A stretch of DNA of 42,734 bases from Pyrinomonadaceae bacterium (GTDB lineage Bacteria; Acidobacteriota; Blastocatellia; Pyrinomonadales; Pyrinomonadaceae), in assembly GCA_023717605.1 (NCBI GenBank), contig JAMQPH010000228.1:1-42734 (forward strand), read 5' to 3'. The notes below the pieces were generated by a model. The model searched no databases. It was not told the DNA's origin and saw only the letters and a list, made by a program, of their open reading frames with translations. Each line of letters opens with the position of its first letter. The first letter of the stretch is position 1. This document shows, piece by piece, positions 17,166 through 26,033 of the stretch. A program made the translations under genes and the position numbers.

Positions 17166-18395
17166 ATGACGCAACCACTCTCCATCGTAGTTCTAAGCAC
17201 GGATCTCGACAACTTCAAAGAGATCCGTGCCGCACTAACCAAAGACAGCCGTGTGCAATTGCTTGCCGGCGGAGATGATGCTGAACAACTTCACGGTGAA
17301 ATCATCCGCCTTAAACCCGCCGCTGCGATCATCGCTCTCGGCTCCAATCCGGACCAGGCAATAAGGCTCATCAAAAAACTGAATTCCGAAGCGCCGACAA
17401 CAGCGCTGATATCTGCGGGCCGTAACGCGTCGTCTGACCTGCTGCTGCAAAGCCTCCGAGCCGGTGCCCGAGAATTCCTCCAGCTTCCAGTGCGAGCTGA
17501 AGAGCTGAAAACGGTTCTCGATCGCATAGTCGAGTTTTGTGAGGCTCAGACCGGAGCACCAAAGAAAAAAGGCCGAATGATTGCGGTGTTTTCCAGCAAG
17601 GGCGGTTGCGGCACCTCTTTCATAGCTACCAACCTTGCGGTAGCGACTGGTGCGCGGACCGTGCTGGTAGATCTCAACCTGCAAGCCGGAGACCTGCCTC
17701 TTTTTCTTGGTGTCAATCCGAAGTATTCGTTTGCCGAAATGGCGGAAAACCGCGCGCGGCTGGATAACGCTCTGATTACCAGCTTCGTTACGCCTTATTC
17801 CTCCAATTTGTCCCTGCTGGCAGCCCCTAAAGAGGCCGACTCGGCCGACGAAATCGAGCCGGAACATGTTTTCGAAGTACTGCAAAGACTGCGCGAATCG
17901 TATGACTACGTGGTCCTTGATCCTCAGCACACCTTTGATTCCATAACCCTGGCGGCGCTCGACCAATCAGACCAAATCGTGCTGATTCTCAGTCTGGATA
18001 TCCCCTCCATCCGGAGCACCCAACGAGCACTTGAGATTTTCGATAGGCTTGGCTATCCGCGTCAGAAGGTTCGCATAGTAGTTAACCGGTGGAGCAAACA
18101 GGTCGATCTTGACCTGCGCCAGGTTGAAAAGTTTCTCGGCGAGCCAGTAATAGGCTATGTGCCTAGTGATTACCAAACAGCAGTTACCTCAATCAATTTG
18201 GGCCAACCGCTGGTCCAGTCTGACCCTAATTCCAAGATTGCACTTGAAATCAAACGAATAGCCAGAACCCTGTCTGGCGGTGCGATTAAGATCGAAGAGA
18301 ACGTACAACCGAGGCGGACAGTGTGGGATTCACTATTCAAGCGGCAGTCAGCTCAGAATCAATTCAAACTACAAGCTTCCATGGAGAAGTTCTAG
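17166..18395 (+). CDS. tadZ: Pilus-localising ParA/MinD-like protein TadZ/CpaE
   Basis: A 409-residue two-part protein. Residues about 1-125 form a receiver-like domain (IVVLSTDLDN...AAIIALG...LISAGRNAS...GAREFLQLPV) without an obvious full phosphorylation site. From about 138 a ParA/MinD-type ATPase begins: KGRMIAVFSSKGGCGTSFIA. The P-loop reads KGGCGTS, keeping the signature lysine but lacking the lysine normally found before Ser/Thr (KGGxGK[ST]). Atypical P-loops are known in TadZ. The ATPase core continues with VLVDLNLQAGDLPLFL and YDYVVLDPQH. TadZ places the Tad machine at the cell pole. It sits just before tadA. Confidence 0.9.
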   Translation: MTQPLSIVVLSTDLDNFKEIRAALTKDSRVQLLAGGDDAEQLHGEIIRLKPAAAIIALGSNPDQAIRLIKKLNSEAPTTALISAGRNASSDLLLQSLRAGAREFLQLPVRAEELKTVLDRIVEFCEAQTGAPKKKGRMIAVFSSKGGCGTSFIATNLAVATGARTVLVDLNLQAGDLPLFLGVNPKYSFAEMAENRARLDNALITSFVTPYSSNLSLLAAPKEADSADEIEPEHVFEVLQRLRESYDYVVLDPQHTFDSITLAALDQSDQIVLILSLDIPSIRSTQRALEIFDRLGYPRQKVRIVVNRWSKQVDLDLRQVEKFLGEPVIGYVPSDYQTAVTSINLGQPLVQSDPNSKIALEIKRIARTLSGGAIKIEENVQPRRTVWDSLFKRQSAQNQFKLQASMEKF

Positions 18396-18425
18396 TAACA
18401 AAATACCGGGTGGGTTAAAACTTAT

Positions 18426-19769
18426 ATGGCATTGAGAGAGAGACTAATCAAAGAAACCGTTGGTGGCCCGCCTTCCGGCAACGGAATCGGAACAGACAAT
18501 AACGGTCAGCATTCATTCCAGGAGATGAAGTCGCGGCTCCATCGCACTCTCATCAACCGCATGGATCTGACCAAGCTGGGAACGCTAACGCCCGAGCAGG
18601 TGCATGCAGAAGTCTCCCGACTGGCCGAAACCGTTTTGGCCCAGGAAGCGATGCCTTTGTCTACTGCGGAACGGGACCGTCTGGTCAATGACGTTCAGCA
18701 CGAGCTCTTTGGCCTGGGCCCACTCGAGCCGTTGTTGGCTGACCCCACGATCTCGGACATTCTCGTCAACTCGTATGGGAAGATCTACATTGAACGACGA
18801 GGAAAACTCGAAGTCTCTAACGTCGCTTTTAAGGACAATGAACACCTGATGCGGGTGATCGAGCGCATTGTTTCCTCCGTCGGCCGTCGTATTGATGAAT
18901 CATCACCGATGGTTGATGCCCGACTTCGCGATGGCTCGCGCGTCAATGCCATTATTCCGCCGCTCTCTATCGACGGACCCGTGCTTTCAATTCGTCGCTT
19001 TGGTGCTGAGCCACTGCGGATGAATATGCTAATCGAGAACAAGGCGCTTACCAGGGACATCGCAGACATGCTCCAGATGTGCGTTACCGCGCGGCTCAAT
19101 GTACTGATTTCCGGCGGAACAGGCGCCGGCAAGACTACATTACTTAATGCCCTCTCAGCCTACATTCCGGAAGATGAGCGCATCGTTACTATTGAAGACT
19201 CTGCCGAGTTGCAGCTGCAGCAGCCGCATGTGGTGCGGTTGGAAACCAGGCCGCCCAATATCGAAGGGCGTGGTGAGGTCACTCAGCGAGACCTCGTTCG
19301 GAATTCGCTGCGTATGCGTCCGGACCGCATTGTGATCGGTGAGGTGCGCGGCGGCGAAGCGATCGACATGTTGCAGGCGATGAATACAGGTCACGACGGA
19401 AGTTTAACTACGATTCACGCAAACACTCCACGAGACGCGCTGTCACGTTTGGAAACGATGATCCAGATGACCGGTATGCGGCTCTCCGATCGCGCAATGC
19501 GCCAGCAGATGGCCTCCGCTCTCGACATCGTGGTCCAGGTGGCGCGCCTCTCAGATGGCACACGTCGTCTCACCTCCATCGCTGAAATTACGGGAATGGA
19601 AGGTGAAACCATCACCATGCAGGAAATCTTCCTGTTCGAACGTACCGGTGTTGATGCTGGCGGACAGGTTATCGGCCGCTTCCGACCAACTGGTATTCGG
19701 CCGCGCTTTGCGGAACGGCTCAAGGCCACAGGAATGCAACTGCCTCGGGTCTTCTTTGAGGAGCCATAA
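18426..19769 (+). CDS. tadA: Tad pilus assembly ATPase TadA/CpaF
   Basis: A 447-residue hexameric secretion ATPase that powers Flp pilus extension at the inner membrane. An N-terminal helical region (about 30-100) is followed by the PAS-like segment [21 protein letters not shown]. The RecA core follows, with Walker A GGTGAGKT (about 230-237), the Asp box ([10 protein letters not shown]), Walker [13 protein letters not shown] (about 301-312) and the His box [12 protein letters not shown] (about 322-333). All catalytic motifs are intact. It lies 30 bp after tadZ and 6 bp before tadB, so the three are surely co-transcribed. Confidence 0.95.
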   Translation: MALRERLIKETVGGPPSGNGIGTDNNGQHSFQEMKSRLHRTLINRMDLTKLGTLTPEQVHAEVSRLAETVLAQEAMPLSTAERDRLVNDVQHELFGLGPLEPLLADPTISDILVNSYGKIYIERRGKLEVSNVAFKDNEHLMRVIERIVSSVGRRIDESSPMVDARLRDGSRVNAIIPPLSIDGPVLSIRRFGAEPLRMNMLIENKALTRDIADMLQMCVTARLNVLISGGTGAGKTTLLNALSAYIPEDERIVTIEDSAELQLQQPHVVRLETRPPNIEGRGEVTQRDLVRNSLRMRPDRIVIGEVRGGEAIDMLQAMNTGHDGSLTTIHANTPRDALSRLETMIQMTGMRLSDRAMRQQMASALDIVVQVARLSDGTRRLTSIAEITGMEGETITMQEIFLFERTGVDAGGQVIGRFRPTGIRPRFAERLKATGMQLPRVFFEEP

Positions 19770-19775
19770 AATCAC

Positions 19776-20741
19776 ATGCTGATCTCCTTTCTAGTCTTTG
19801 TATTCGGGCTATTTCTAGTTCTGGGCGCATATCTCCTGGCTACGCACGGAAGCGACGCGAAACGCGCCCGATTAAAACACCGGCTCTCAGAAGCCTTGCT
19901 GCATTCTGCACACACTGAAGATGTAGAGGTGGTACTCGCGCGCAATGAGCTGATGAGTGAGATCCCCTGGGTTAATCGCTCGCTTGTTCGCCTTCAGGCT
20001 GCCTTACACCTGAAACTGATGCTCGATCAGGCTGACCTGCATGTGACGCCATCGCGCCTGGTGATGTTCTCTGGAATGGCAGGCATTCTCGCTGCGCTGG
20101 CAGCATCAGTCATTAGCGTGTCCATTCTGTTGATCATTGGGGCAGGACTTGTAGCGGCGACCCTGCCATTTGCACACGTGTGGTGGAAACGCAAGAAGCG
20201 TTTTGAAGCATTTCTGGAGAGCTTGCCCGATGCGCTCGACTTAATGAGCCGCGCGCTTTCCGCCGGCCACGCTTTCTCCGAAGCGCTTCATATGGTTTCG
20301 ACAGAGATGCCGGAACCGATCTCGGGCGAGTTTCGCAAGGCCTATGAAGAACAGAACCTCGGTCTGTCGCTCAAGCTTGCTATGGAGAATCTTACGGCGC
20401 GCATTCCGCTACTAGATCTGCGCATGTGCGTCACTGCGGTGATGATTCAGCGTGAGACGGGAGGAAACCTCGCTGAGATTCTGGAAAAAGTGGCCCACAC
20501 TATTCGTGAGCGTTTCCGCATTATGGGCGACTTGAAGACGCTCACTACGAGCTCGCGAATGTCAGCCTGGCTGCTCTGTGGCCTGCCAATATTCGTCACG
20601 TTCGCCATCACCTACATGAATCCCGAATACATGGCCGTCCTCTGGAAGGATCAGCGAGGTCACTACTTGATTGCTGCGGCAATGTTCCTGCAAGTAACAG
20701 GCATGCTGATCGTGCGAAAGATCTTGGATATAAAGATTTGA
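19776..20741 (+). CDS. tadB: Tad inner-membrane platform protein TadB
   Basis: A 321-residue inner-membrane protein with an N-terminal helix, a paired hydrophobic segment (about 90-130), and a type II secretion F domain (LPDALDLMSRALSAGHAFSE...RIPLLDLRMCVTAVMIQ, RETGGNLAEILEKV). Two C-terminal helices close the protein. TadB and TadC form the platform turned by the TadA ATPase. It begins 6 bp after tadA, with AGGAG close upstream. It is separated from tadC by 138 bp that carry a repeat element. Confidence 0.92.
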   Translation: MLISFLVFVFGLFLVLGAYLLATHGSDAKRARLKHRLSEALLHSAHTEDVEVVLARNELMSEIPWVNRSLVRLQAALHLKLMLDQADLHVTPSRLVMFSGMAGILAALAASVISVSILLIIGAGLVAATLPFAHVWWKRKKRFEAFLESLPDALDLMSRALSAGHAFSEALHMVSTEMPEPISGEFRKAYEEQNLGLSLKLAMENLTARIPLLDLRMCVTAVMIQRETGGNLAEILEKVAHTIRERFRIMGDLKTLTTSSRMSAWLLCGLPIFVTFAITYMNPEYMAVLWKDQRGHYLIAAAMFLQVTGMLIVRKILDIKI

Positions 20742-20742
20742 C

Positions 20743-20866
20743 CTTGGAACTTTGTACTTGGAACTTTGAACTTTGTGTCTCCGTCAAGGCCTGAATTTTC
20801 ATAGCCCAGATTACTTAATCACGAAACACGAAGAACAAAGTACAAAGAACAAAGTACAAAGAACTG
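20743..20866. repeat. Word-repeat inverted repeat between tadB and tadC
   Basis: The left part (20743-20777) is built from ACTTTGTACTTGGAACTTTG-like words. The right part (20835-20866) is built from ACAAAGTACAAAGAAC-like words. The two are imperfect reverse complements over about 30 nt, so the transcript can form a long hairpin. It fills most of the only large gap (138 bp) inside the tight tadZABC run. Confidence 0.65.
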
Positions 20867-20879
20867 AAAGATTAAAGCC

Positions 20880-21812
20880 ATGCTTCTAATCATCACCATC
20901 TCAATTTTTCTTTGCATCTCCCTCGGGATGCTGGGAGTCTACTGGCTCATGTACCGGCCCCAGAGCGCTGCCACCGAGCGCTTGAAGAGGCTTGGTGAAA
21001 GAACGCCTAACCCGGCCAGCAGCAATCTGTCGATCACTGACGATGGTTCGGCCGCTGAACTGGCGGAGCGTCTTGCTGCACCCCTCAGTAAGCTTCTGCC
21101 GCCGTCTGCGGCTGAGGCGAAAAAACTGCAAAAGCAATTAATGCAGGCTGGATTTAGATCCGCCGGTGCTCCAATTGTGTTCCGCGCCCTTCAACTCTTT
21201 ACGCTTGCCGCGTTGCCGGGCATGGTAGCAATTGGCTGTGCGTTGATGGCTCGGCCCGTCGCCAACGCTCTTCTCTATATCCTGAGTGCTTTCGTCATTG
21301 CCTTCTTCCTTCCCCGCTATGTGTTGAATCGAAAGATCCGCCATCGTCAACAACTCGTGCGCTGGGGACTCGCCGATGCGTTGGACCTAATGGTCATTTC
21401 GATTGAAGCTGGTTTGGGATTGAACGCCGCGATGGTCAAGGTCAGCACTGAGCTTAAGGATGTGCACCCTGACATTAGTGAAGAATTCGAGATGGCTAAT
21501 CTGGAAATGCGAGTAGGACGCGATCGTGAAGAGGCGCTGCGGAATCTTGCGGAAAGAACCGGCGTCGACGATCTGTGCAGCCTCGTGGCAATGCTGATCC
21601 AGACAGACAAGTTTGGTACGTCGATCACGCGCGCAATCAGAGCGTTCTCGGATTCACTGAGAACCAAGCGACGTCAGCGGGCAGAGCAGGCGGCACAGAA
21701 GGCCGCGGTGAAGTTGCTCTTTCCCCTGGCATGTTTTCTGTTTCCCACGTTGTTCATAGCCCTTCTTGGCCCTGCGGCCCTCCAACTAATGGATACGTTC
21801 GAAAATATGTAA
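20880..21812 (+). CDS. tadC: Tad inner-membrane platform protein TadC
   Basis: A 310-residue partner of TadB. An N-terminal helix (about 2-24) and a paired hydrophobic region (about 98-145) precede the type II secretion F domain (RWGLADALDLMVISIEAGLG..., ERTGVDDLCSLVAMLIQTDKFGTSITRAIRAFSDSLR split by landmarks ERTGVDDLCS and QTDKFGTSI). It ends in a membrane pair. It follows tadB after the repeat-bearing gap and ends 10 bp before tadD. The ribosome-binding site is weak (GAAAG), unlike most genes of the locus, perhaps because the repeat inserted close upstream. Confidence 0.92.
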   Translation: MLLIITISIFLCISLGMLGVYWLMYRPQSAATERLKRLGERTPNPASSNLSITDDGSAAELAERLAAPLSKLLPPSAAEAKKLQKQLMQAGFRSAGAPIVFRALQLFTLAALPGMVAIGCALMARPVANALLYILSAFVIAFFLPRYVLNRKIRHRQQLVRWGLADALDLMVISIEAGLGLNAAMVKVSTELKDVHPDISEEFEMANLEMRVGRDREEALRNLAERTGVDDLCSLVAMLIQTDKFGTSITRAIRAFSDSLRTKRRQRAEQAAQKAAVKLLFPLACFLFPTLFIALLGPAALQLMDTFENM

Positions 21813-21822
21813 GGAGTCGGCA

Positions 21823-22809
21823 ATGCAAAAACGAAGAATAATCGCAATCCTGATCGCATTCGTACTGACGATCGCCGTAACCGCGATGTGGAGCGCTACC
21901 ACCATCGAACGCGATGGCGATCCGGATGCCAACTTGCTCGAGGACGCAGGTTCGCTCGCCGGCGATGTGAACGAGAATGGTGAAGTGACCAAAAAGAAGG
22001 GCGGAAATAAAATCGCGCGCATCTTCACGGCTCCCTTCAAGGCGTTTGGGAAACTGTTTAAAGGCAAAGACGATAGGCTTCAGCGGATGACTGAGAGTGA
22101 CGTTGCGAAGTTCGAGAGCGTCGGCGTCGAGCGGGTCGATGACAGTCGCTACCCTGACGCCCGGAAGGTCTCCACGTCTGGTTCAGCCAAGCAGCATCTC
22201 GAATCTGGTCGTGCGTTTCTCCACGATGGCCGGCTCAATGAGGCGATCTCAGAGTTGTCCACGGCCGCCTCTTTGGATCCTCGCCTCGGCGAAGCTCACA
22301 ATCTCTTGGGCGTCGCATACACGCAGAAAGGTTTGCAGGATAGAGCGAAACAGTCTTACGAACGTGCCGTCAAGGTCGAGCCCGAGGATGCGCAGACTCT
22401 TAACAACCTTGGTTTCTCTCTCTATCAGAATGGAAACTACCGCGCTGCGATTGATCGGCTGAAGAGAGCCGTGAAACTCGCTCCTCGCGACGAACGCATC
22501 CTTAATAACCTGGGGCTGGCGCTCTGCCGCGTAGGGAAGTTTGAGGAAGCTTACAAAAACTTCGCGCGCGCGGGCGGCGAGCTAACCGGCAATCTGAATA
22601 TCGCCAAGATGCTGGAAAGATTTGGCCGCGAAGAAGAGGCAATCAAATACTACGAAGGCGCGCGCCGTATCGATCCTCATTCTTCTATCGCCCTGCGCAG
22701 ACTCGCCGACCTGTATCAGCGAATCGGAAAGACTCAGGAATCAGAGACTGCCCGTAATGAACTCGCGGCTCTTTCAGCTGAAGCAAACGTAGCGCTGAGC
22801 GGCAAGTGA
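21823..22809 (+). CDS. tadD: TPR protein TadD-like
   Basis: A 328-residue protein with an N-terminal hydrophobic signal/anchor (about 5-25), a charged linker to about 120, then about five tetratricopeptide repeats (AKQHLESGRAFLHDGRLNEA, LGEAHNLLGVAYTQKGLQDR, AQTLNNLGFSLYQNGNYRAA, ERILNNLGLALCRVGKFEEA, and a last one near 255-310). TPR proteins of this type (TadD) help assemble the secretin in Tad systems. No lipobox was seen. GGAG stands before the ATG. It lies 10 bp from tadC and from the AAA+ gene. Confidence 0.85.
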   Translation: MQKRRIIAILIAFVLTIAVTAMWSATTIERDGDPDANLLEDAGSLAGDVNENGEVTKKKGGNKIARIFTAPFKAFGKLFKGKDDRLQRMTESDVAKFESVGVERVDDSRYPDARKVSTSGSAKQHLESGRAFLHDGRLNEAISELSTAASLDPRLGEAHNLLGVAYTQKGLQDRAKQSYERAVKVEPEDAQTLNNLGFSLYQNGNYRAAIDRLKRAVKLAPRDERILNNLGLALCRVGKFEEAYKNFARAGGELTGNLNIAKMLERFGREEEAIKYYEGARRIDPHSSIALRRLADLYQRIGKTQESETARNELAALSAEANVALSGK

Positions 22810-22819
22810 TTCTGGCGGC

Positions 22820-24184
22820 ATGAAAGAGAAGACGATGATATCGCAAACAACCATACTGACGCGGTCGGAAGTTGAAACCATGGGTCCACCAGCTCCGGAA
22901 GAACTGAGGGACACCGGAGTGGGCGAGGGCTTTCTGTGCGAACTGGCACTCAAACACGTTGCCATGATGCCAGAGCCTACGACCGCGGCTATTGCGGATG
23001 GACTCCACCTGCCTCGCTCCTTGACGGAAGACATACTGCAAAAGCTCTATCGTGAAAAGCTGATTGAGGTGAAGGTACAGGCCACCGTTGGGTCCACGCG
23101 CTATGCAATGCTCGACCACGGGTGGGATCGGCTTGCAAGACTGCTTGCCATTTGTGGTTACAGCGGCGCAGCTCCGGTTTCTCTCGCGGACTACACGCAT
23201 ATGATGCGACTGCAGTCCATCCCAACCGATCCCGCTTCGATGGAGACTGCCGTTGCTGCCTTTCACGATCTGGTCCTGCCTGAGTCGCTGCTGCAGACAC
23301 TTGGTTGTGTCATCAACTCGAGAAGATCACTATTCCTTACGGGCCTACCGGGCACTGGGAAAACGGCGGTGGCCGAACGCATTAACGGCGCCCTGCCTGG
23401 CGCGATCTGGATTCCCTACGCCGTCGAGATCGATGGGCAAATCATTCGGGTCTACGATTCACACTGTCACCGCAAGACTCCAGAGCTAGAACCAGAAGGG
23501 GAATACGATCGGCGTTGGGCACTCATCAAACGACCGCTGGTCATCGTTGGCGGTGAGTTGACACTTGAGAATGCAGACCTCACCTGGAGCCAGTCGGCCA
23601 AATTCTACGAGGCTCCGTTCCAGATGAAGTCGAACGGCGGCACGCTCGTCATTGATGATTTTGGGCGGCAGCGGGTCGCGCCTCAGGATCTTCTCAATCG
23701 CTGGATCGTTCCACTTGAGCGCCGGGTTGACTACTTGGCTCTCCACACTGGTAAGAAAATAGAGGTTCCTTTCGAGCAACTTGTGGTCTTCTCGACCAAC
23801 CTCGAAGAAAAGGATCTTTCCGATCAGGCGTTCCTGCGACGCATGGGGTACCGTGCACGTGTCGAGCCACCGACACCAGGAGCTTGGTCCGAAATCTTCC
23901 GGCGGGCAGCCTACACTCGGGGAATTCGTTGTGATCAAACGATTCTGGACCACCTGCTTAACAAGTACCGGATTGAGCGCCGGCAGATGAAGGGTTGCGA
24001 ACCGCGCGACCTGCTCGACCGCGTGACTGATATTTGCCTTTTTGAAGGCCAGGCGCTTGAGTTGAGTCCTCAGGTTCTGGACGTCGCATGGCGCAATTAC
24101 TTCGGCGCGTCCCACACTTTTGCGCCACAGCAAACTCAGGAAACGATGATTGAGAGGACCCTCGCCGATCCACTCGAATTGTAA
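22820..24184 (+). CDS. Winged-helix AAA+ ATPase linked to the Tad locus
   Basis: A 454-residue cytoplasmic protein. Residues about 30-115 look like a winged-helix region (ELALKHVAMM...TTAAIADGLHLPRSLTEDILQKL). An AAA+ domain follows, with Walker A GLPGTGKT (about 175-182), Walker B TLVIDD (about 275-280), a sensor-1-like FSTN (about 324-327), and FLRRMGYRARVEPP, resembling the arginine region of MoxR/AAA_5 ATPases. It starts 10 bp after tadD and is not part of the classical Tad set. Its position suggests a chaperone or remodelling role for the pilus machine or its exported VWA partner, but that is inference. A second ATG lies five codons in. Confidence 0.78.
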   Translation: MKEKTMISQTTILTRSEVETMGPPAPEELRDTGVGEGFLCELALKHVAMMPEPTTAAIADGLHLPRSLTEDILQKLYREKLIEVKVQATVGSTRYAMLDHGWDRLARLLAICGYSGAAPVSLADYTHMMRLQSIPTDPASMETAVAAFHDLVLPESLLQTLGCVINSRRSLFLTGLPGTGKTAVAERINGALPGAIWIPYAVEIDGQIIRVYDSHCHRKTPELEPEGEYDRRWALIKRPLVIVGGELTLENADLTWSQSAKFYEAPFQMKSNGGTLVIDDFGRQRVAPQDLLNRWIVPLERRVDYLALHTGKKIEVPFEQLVVFSTNLEEKDLSDQAFLRRMGYRARVEPPTPGAWSEIFRRAAYTRGIRCDQTILDHLLNKYRIERRQMKGCEPRDLLDRVTDICLFEGQALELSPQVLDVAWRNYFGASHTFAPQQTQETMIERTLADPLEL

Positions 24185-24224
24185 TCCGAGAAGAGAGTTG
24201 CCAACTTGCACAGTCTGGAGCCCG

Positions 24225-25229
24225 ATGAACCATACGCTAACCGTCTTGCGACTCTTTTCGCTTTGCACAGCTCTGCTGCTCTGCGGCAGCCTTTTCACCG
24301 CACACGCCAGGAAGCGTTCAAAACGTATCCGTAAGGCTGCCGATCAATCCGAGTCTGCAAAAGCTCAGTTACCCCAACTTGCTGAAGGCCAGGTTCGCCT
24401 CAAGCTCAGCGACGGCACACTCGTGCCGGTAGATGATGCCTGGGAGAGCGTACAGGGCATCTGGTACAAGCAGGGAGGAATCACTCATCTCTTACCGCGT
24501 GGCCGCGTGAAGGCAATCGAACGAGGCTCGGCTGTGACGCCGAAAACAGACCAGACTGCGAAAGTGAGCGACGTGGCGTCAACTCAAACTGTCGCTGCGG
24601 TGCAACCTGTTTGGATTCATCTTAAGGGTGGGGCAAAAGTTGAGGCCGACTCGGCAACCGAGTCTGCTGCCGGAGTCTGGTACAACCGCGACACACTCTC
24701 CATATTTATAGAACGCAGCCGCATCGACCACATTGAACGCGAACCTCTACAAACTCTGGCCGAGTCAAAGAAAGCGCGCGGCTGGAGTACCGGGCGTCCG
24801 AAGATTGATGCTCTGATCAGACACAGCGGCGCGAAATATGGCGTTGATCCTTACCTCATCTTTTGTGTTATGGAGCAGGAGTCGCATTTCAACACTTACG
24901 CGGAATCGCCGAAAGGGGCTCGGGGATTGATGCAATTGATGCCGGGAACTGGCGCCCGTTTTGGCGTTCGCCGCCCTTTTGATCCAGCCCAAAACATTGC
25001 CGGGGGCGCACGATTTTTGAAGCAACTCCTGCAGCGATTCAACGGCCGGGTGGATCTGGTGCTGGCCAGTTATAACGCTGGAGAAGGTGCCGTGGCTAAG
25101 TTCGGAGGTCGAGTGCCCCCTTACCGCGAGACGCGTAATTACGTCAAACGAGTCGGTTACCGCTACCGTCAGGTGAAATCACCTGTTCGTCCTGCCTCTG
25201 GCGCCTCAACGGGTGTGGGTGGGATGTGA
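24225..25229 (+). CDS. Secreted lytic transglycosylase (SLT family)
   Basis: A 334-residue periplasmic muramidase-like enzyme that cuts peptidoglycan glycan strands. A signal peptide (1-28, ending TAHA) is followed by two related modules of about 45 residues (about 56-101 and 128-173), each with an (L/I)(S/K)(D/G)G start, a GxWY centre and an R-(V/I)-x-x-IER end. The catalytic SLT domain begins at about 193: CVMEQESHFN holds the catalytic Glu about 219, then GARGLMQLMP and ASYNAGEGAV. The frame is open upstream to 24150, but the ATG at 24225 has GGAG before it and starts the signal peptide. It may clear a passage for the pilus through the wall. Confidence 0.88.
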   Translation: MNHTLTVLRLFSLCTALLLCGSLFTAHARKRSKRIRKAADQSESAKAQLPQLAEGQVRLKLSDGTLVPVDDAWESVQGIWYKQGGITHLLPRGRVKAIERGSAVTPKTDQTAKVSDVASTQTVAAVQPVWIHLKGGAKVEADSATESAAGVWYNRDTLSIFIERSRIDHIEREPLQTLAESKKARGWSTGRPKIDALIRHSGAKYGVDPYLIFCVMEQESHFNTYAESPKGARGLMQLMPGTGARFGVRRPFDPAQNIAGGARFLKQLLQRFNGRVDLVLASYNAGEGAVAKFGGRVPPYRETRNYVKRVGYRYRQVKSPVRPASGASTGVGGM

Positions 25230-25279
25230 GCCACTAGCCCTCGTTCAAGACGTCGCCTTGGGTGTAGAATCTGAACCCA

Positions 25280-26029
25280 ATGAAATACTTATTCCTGAGA
25301 ACCATACCCGTACTTACGCTGTGCGGGCTTTTCTTTTCATCGTCGGTAGCTGCTCAACAGCGCCCCGAACCTCCTCTGACTAATGCCGCCGTCGTCAAAC
25401 TGGTCCGGGCCGGTTTTAAGGAGAAAACGGTCATCGCAATAATTAACAGCAGACCCAACCGCTTTGAACTTGATCCTGATCACCTGATCGACTTGAAGCG
25501 CAATGGAGTCACTGAGAACATCATTCTCACGATGCTGGCGCTGGACGAATCTTCTTTACCAGATGACGAGTGGAGCGATGAGTCCTTTTTCAAGCGGAAC
25601 GGCAGGCCGACCGAGAATGGCGGAGGCGACCCACGAAGCGGGGAGTCTGAAATCTTCGGCTCGAGTGGAGGATCCAAAGGCCAAACAAGCGGACGCGGAC
25701 AGAGCGGATCGCATCAAGGTGAAACCACAACGACGGGCAGCGCCACGGTCAGGATTATTCGCCCGCCGTCCGAAGCCGGCGGTGCGGCCTTGAAGCTTGA
25801 GAAAACGCCAACGCTCACCAACGAGTCGATAATCCAGCTCGTGGAAGCAGGTTTTTCGGAGGGCACGATTATTAAGCGAATTGAAGACTCTCCTGCTGAG
25901 TTTGATTTGTCTCCCGAGAAATTGACCGAACTACGAAAGCGCCGAGTCCCGGACACAATTATCACGGCAATGACCGCTGCCATGGACGACTCAGGGTTGA
26001 AGACAGGCGGCAGAAGCGGGGACAACTAG
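25280..26029 (+). CDS. Secreted protein with two LTN-type repeats
   Basis: A 249-residue exported protein with a signal peptide (1-26, ending SVAAQ). Two homologous domains of about 58 residues lie at about 33-90 and 178-236: LTNAAVVKLVRAGFKEKTV and LTNESIIQLVEAGFSEGTI, each followed by a polar stretch and an aliphatic end (NIILTMLAL, DTIITAMTA). Similar small helical repeats are frequent in exported acidobacterial proteins; their role is unknown. A Gly/Ser-rich, probably flexible linker joins them (about 92-176). The gene lies 4 bp before the VWA gene, so the two are probably translated together. Confidence 0.7.
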   Translation: MKYLFLRTIPVLTLCGLFFSSSVAAQQRPEPPLTNAAVVKLVRAGFKEKTVIAIINSRPNRFELDPDHLIDLKRNGVTENIILTMLALDESSLPDDEWSDESFFKRNGRPTENGGGDPRSGESEIFGSSGGSKGQTSGRGQSGSHQGETTTTGSATVRIIRPPSEAGGAALKLEKTPTLTNESIIQLVEAGFSEGTIIKRIEDSPAEFDLSPEKLTELRKRRVPDTIITAMTAAMDDSGLKTGGRSGDN

Positions 26030-26033
26030 CCGG

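Noticed and set aside
17235-17966. 243-codon open frame antisense to tadZ
   Set aside because: It lies fully inside tadZ, whose product has clear family motifs. The antisense protein has no recognisable domain and no ribosome-binding site.
23486-24298. 270-codon open frame antisense to the AAA+ ATPase gene
   Set aside because: It is a shadow of a gene with intact Walker motifs, and the translated residues show no domain.
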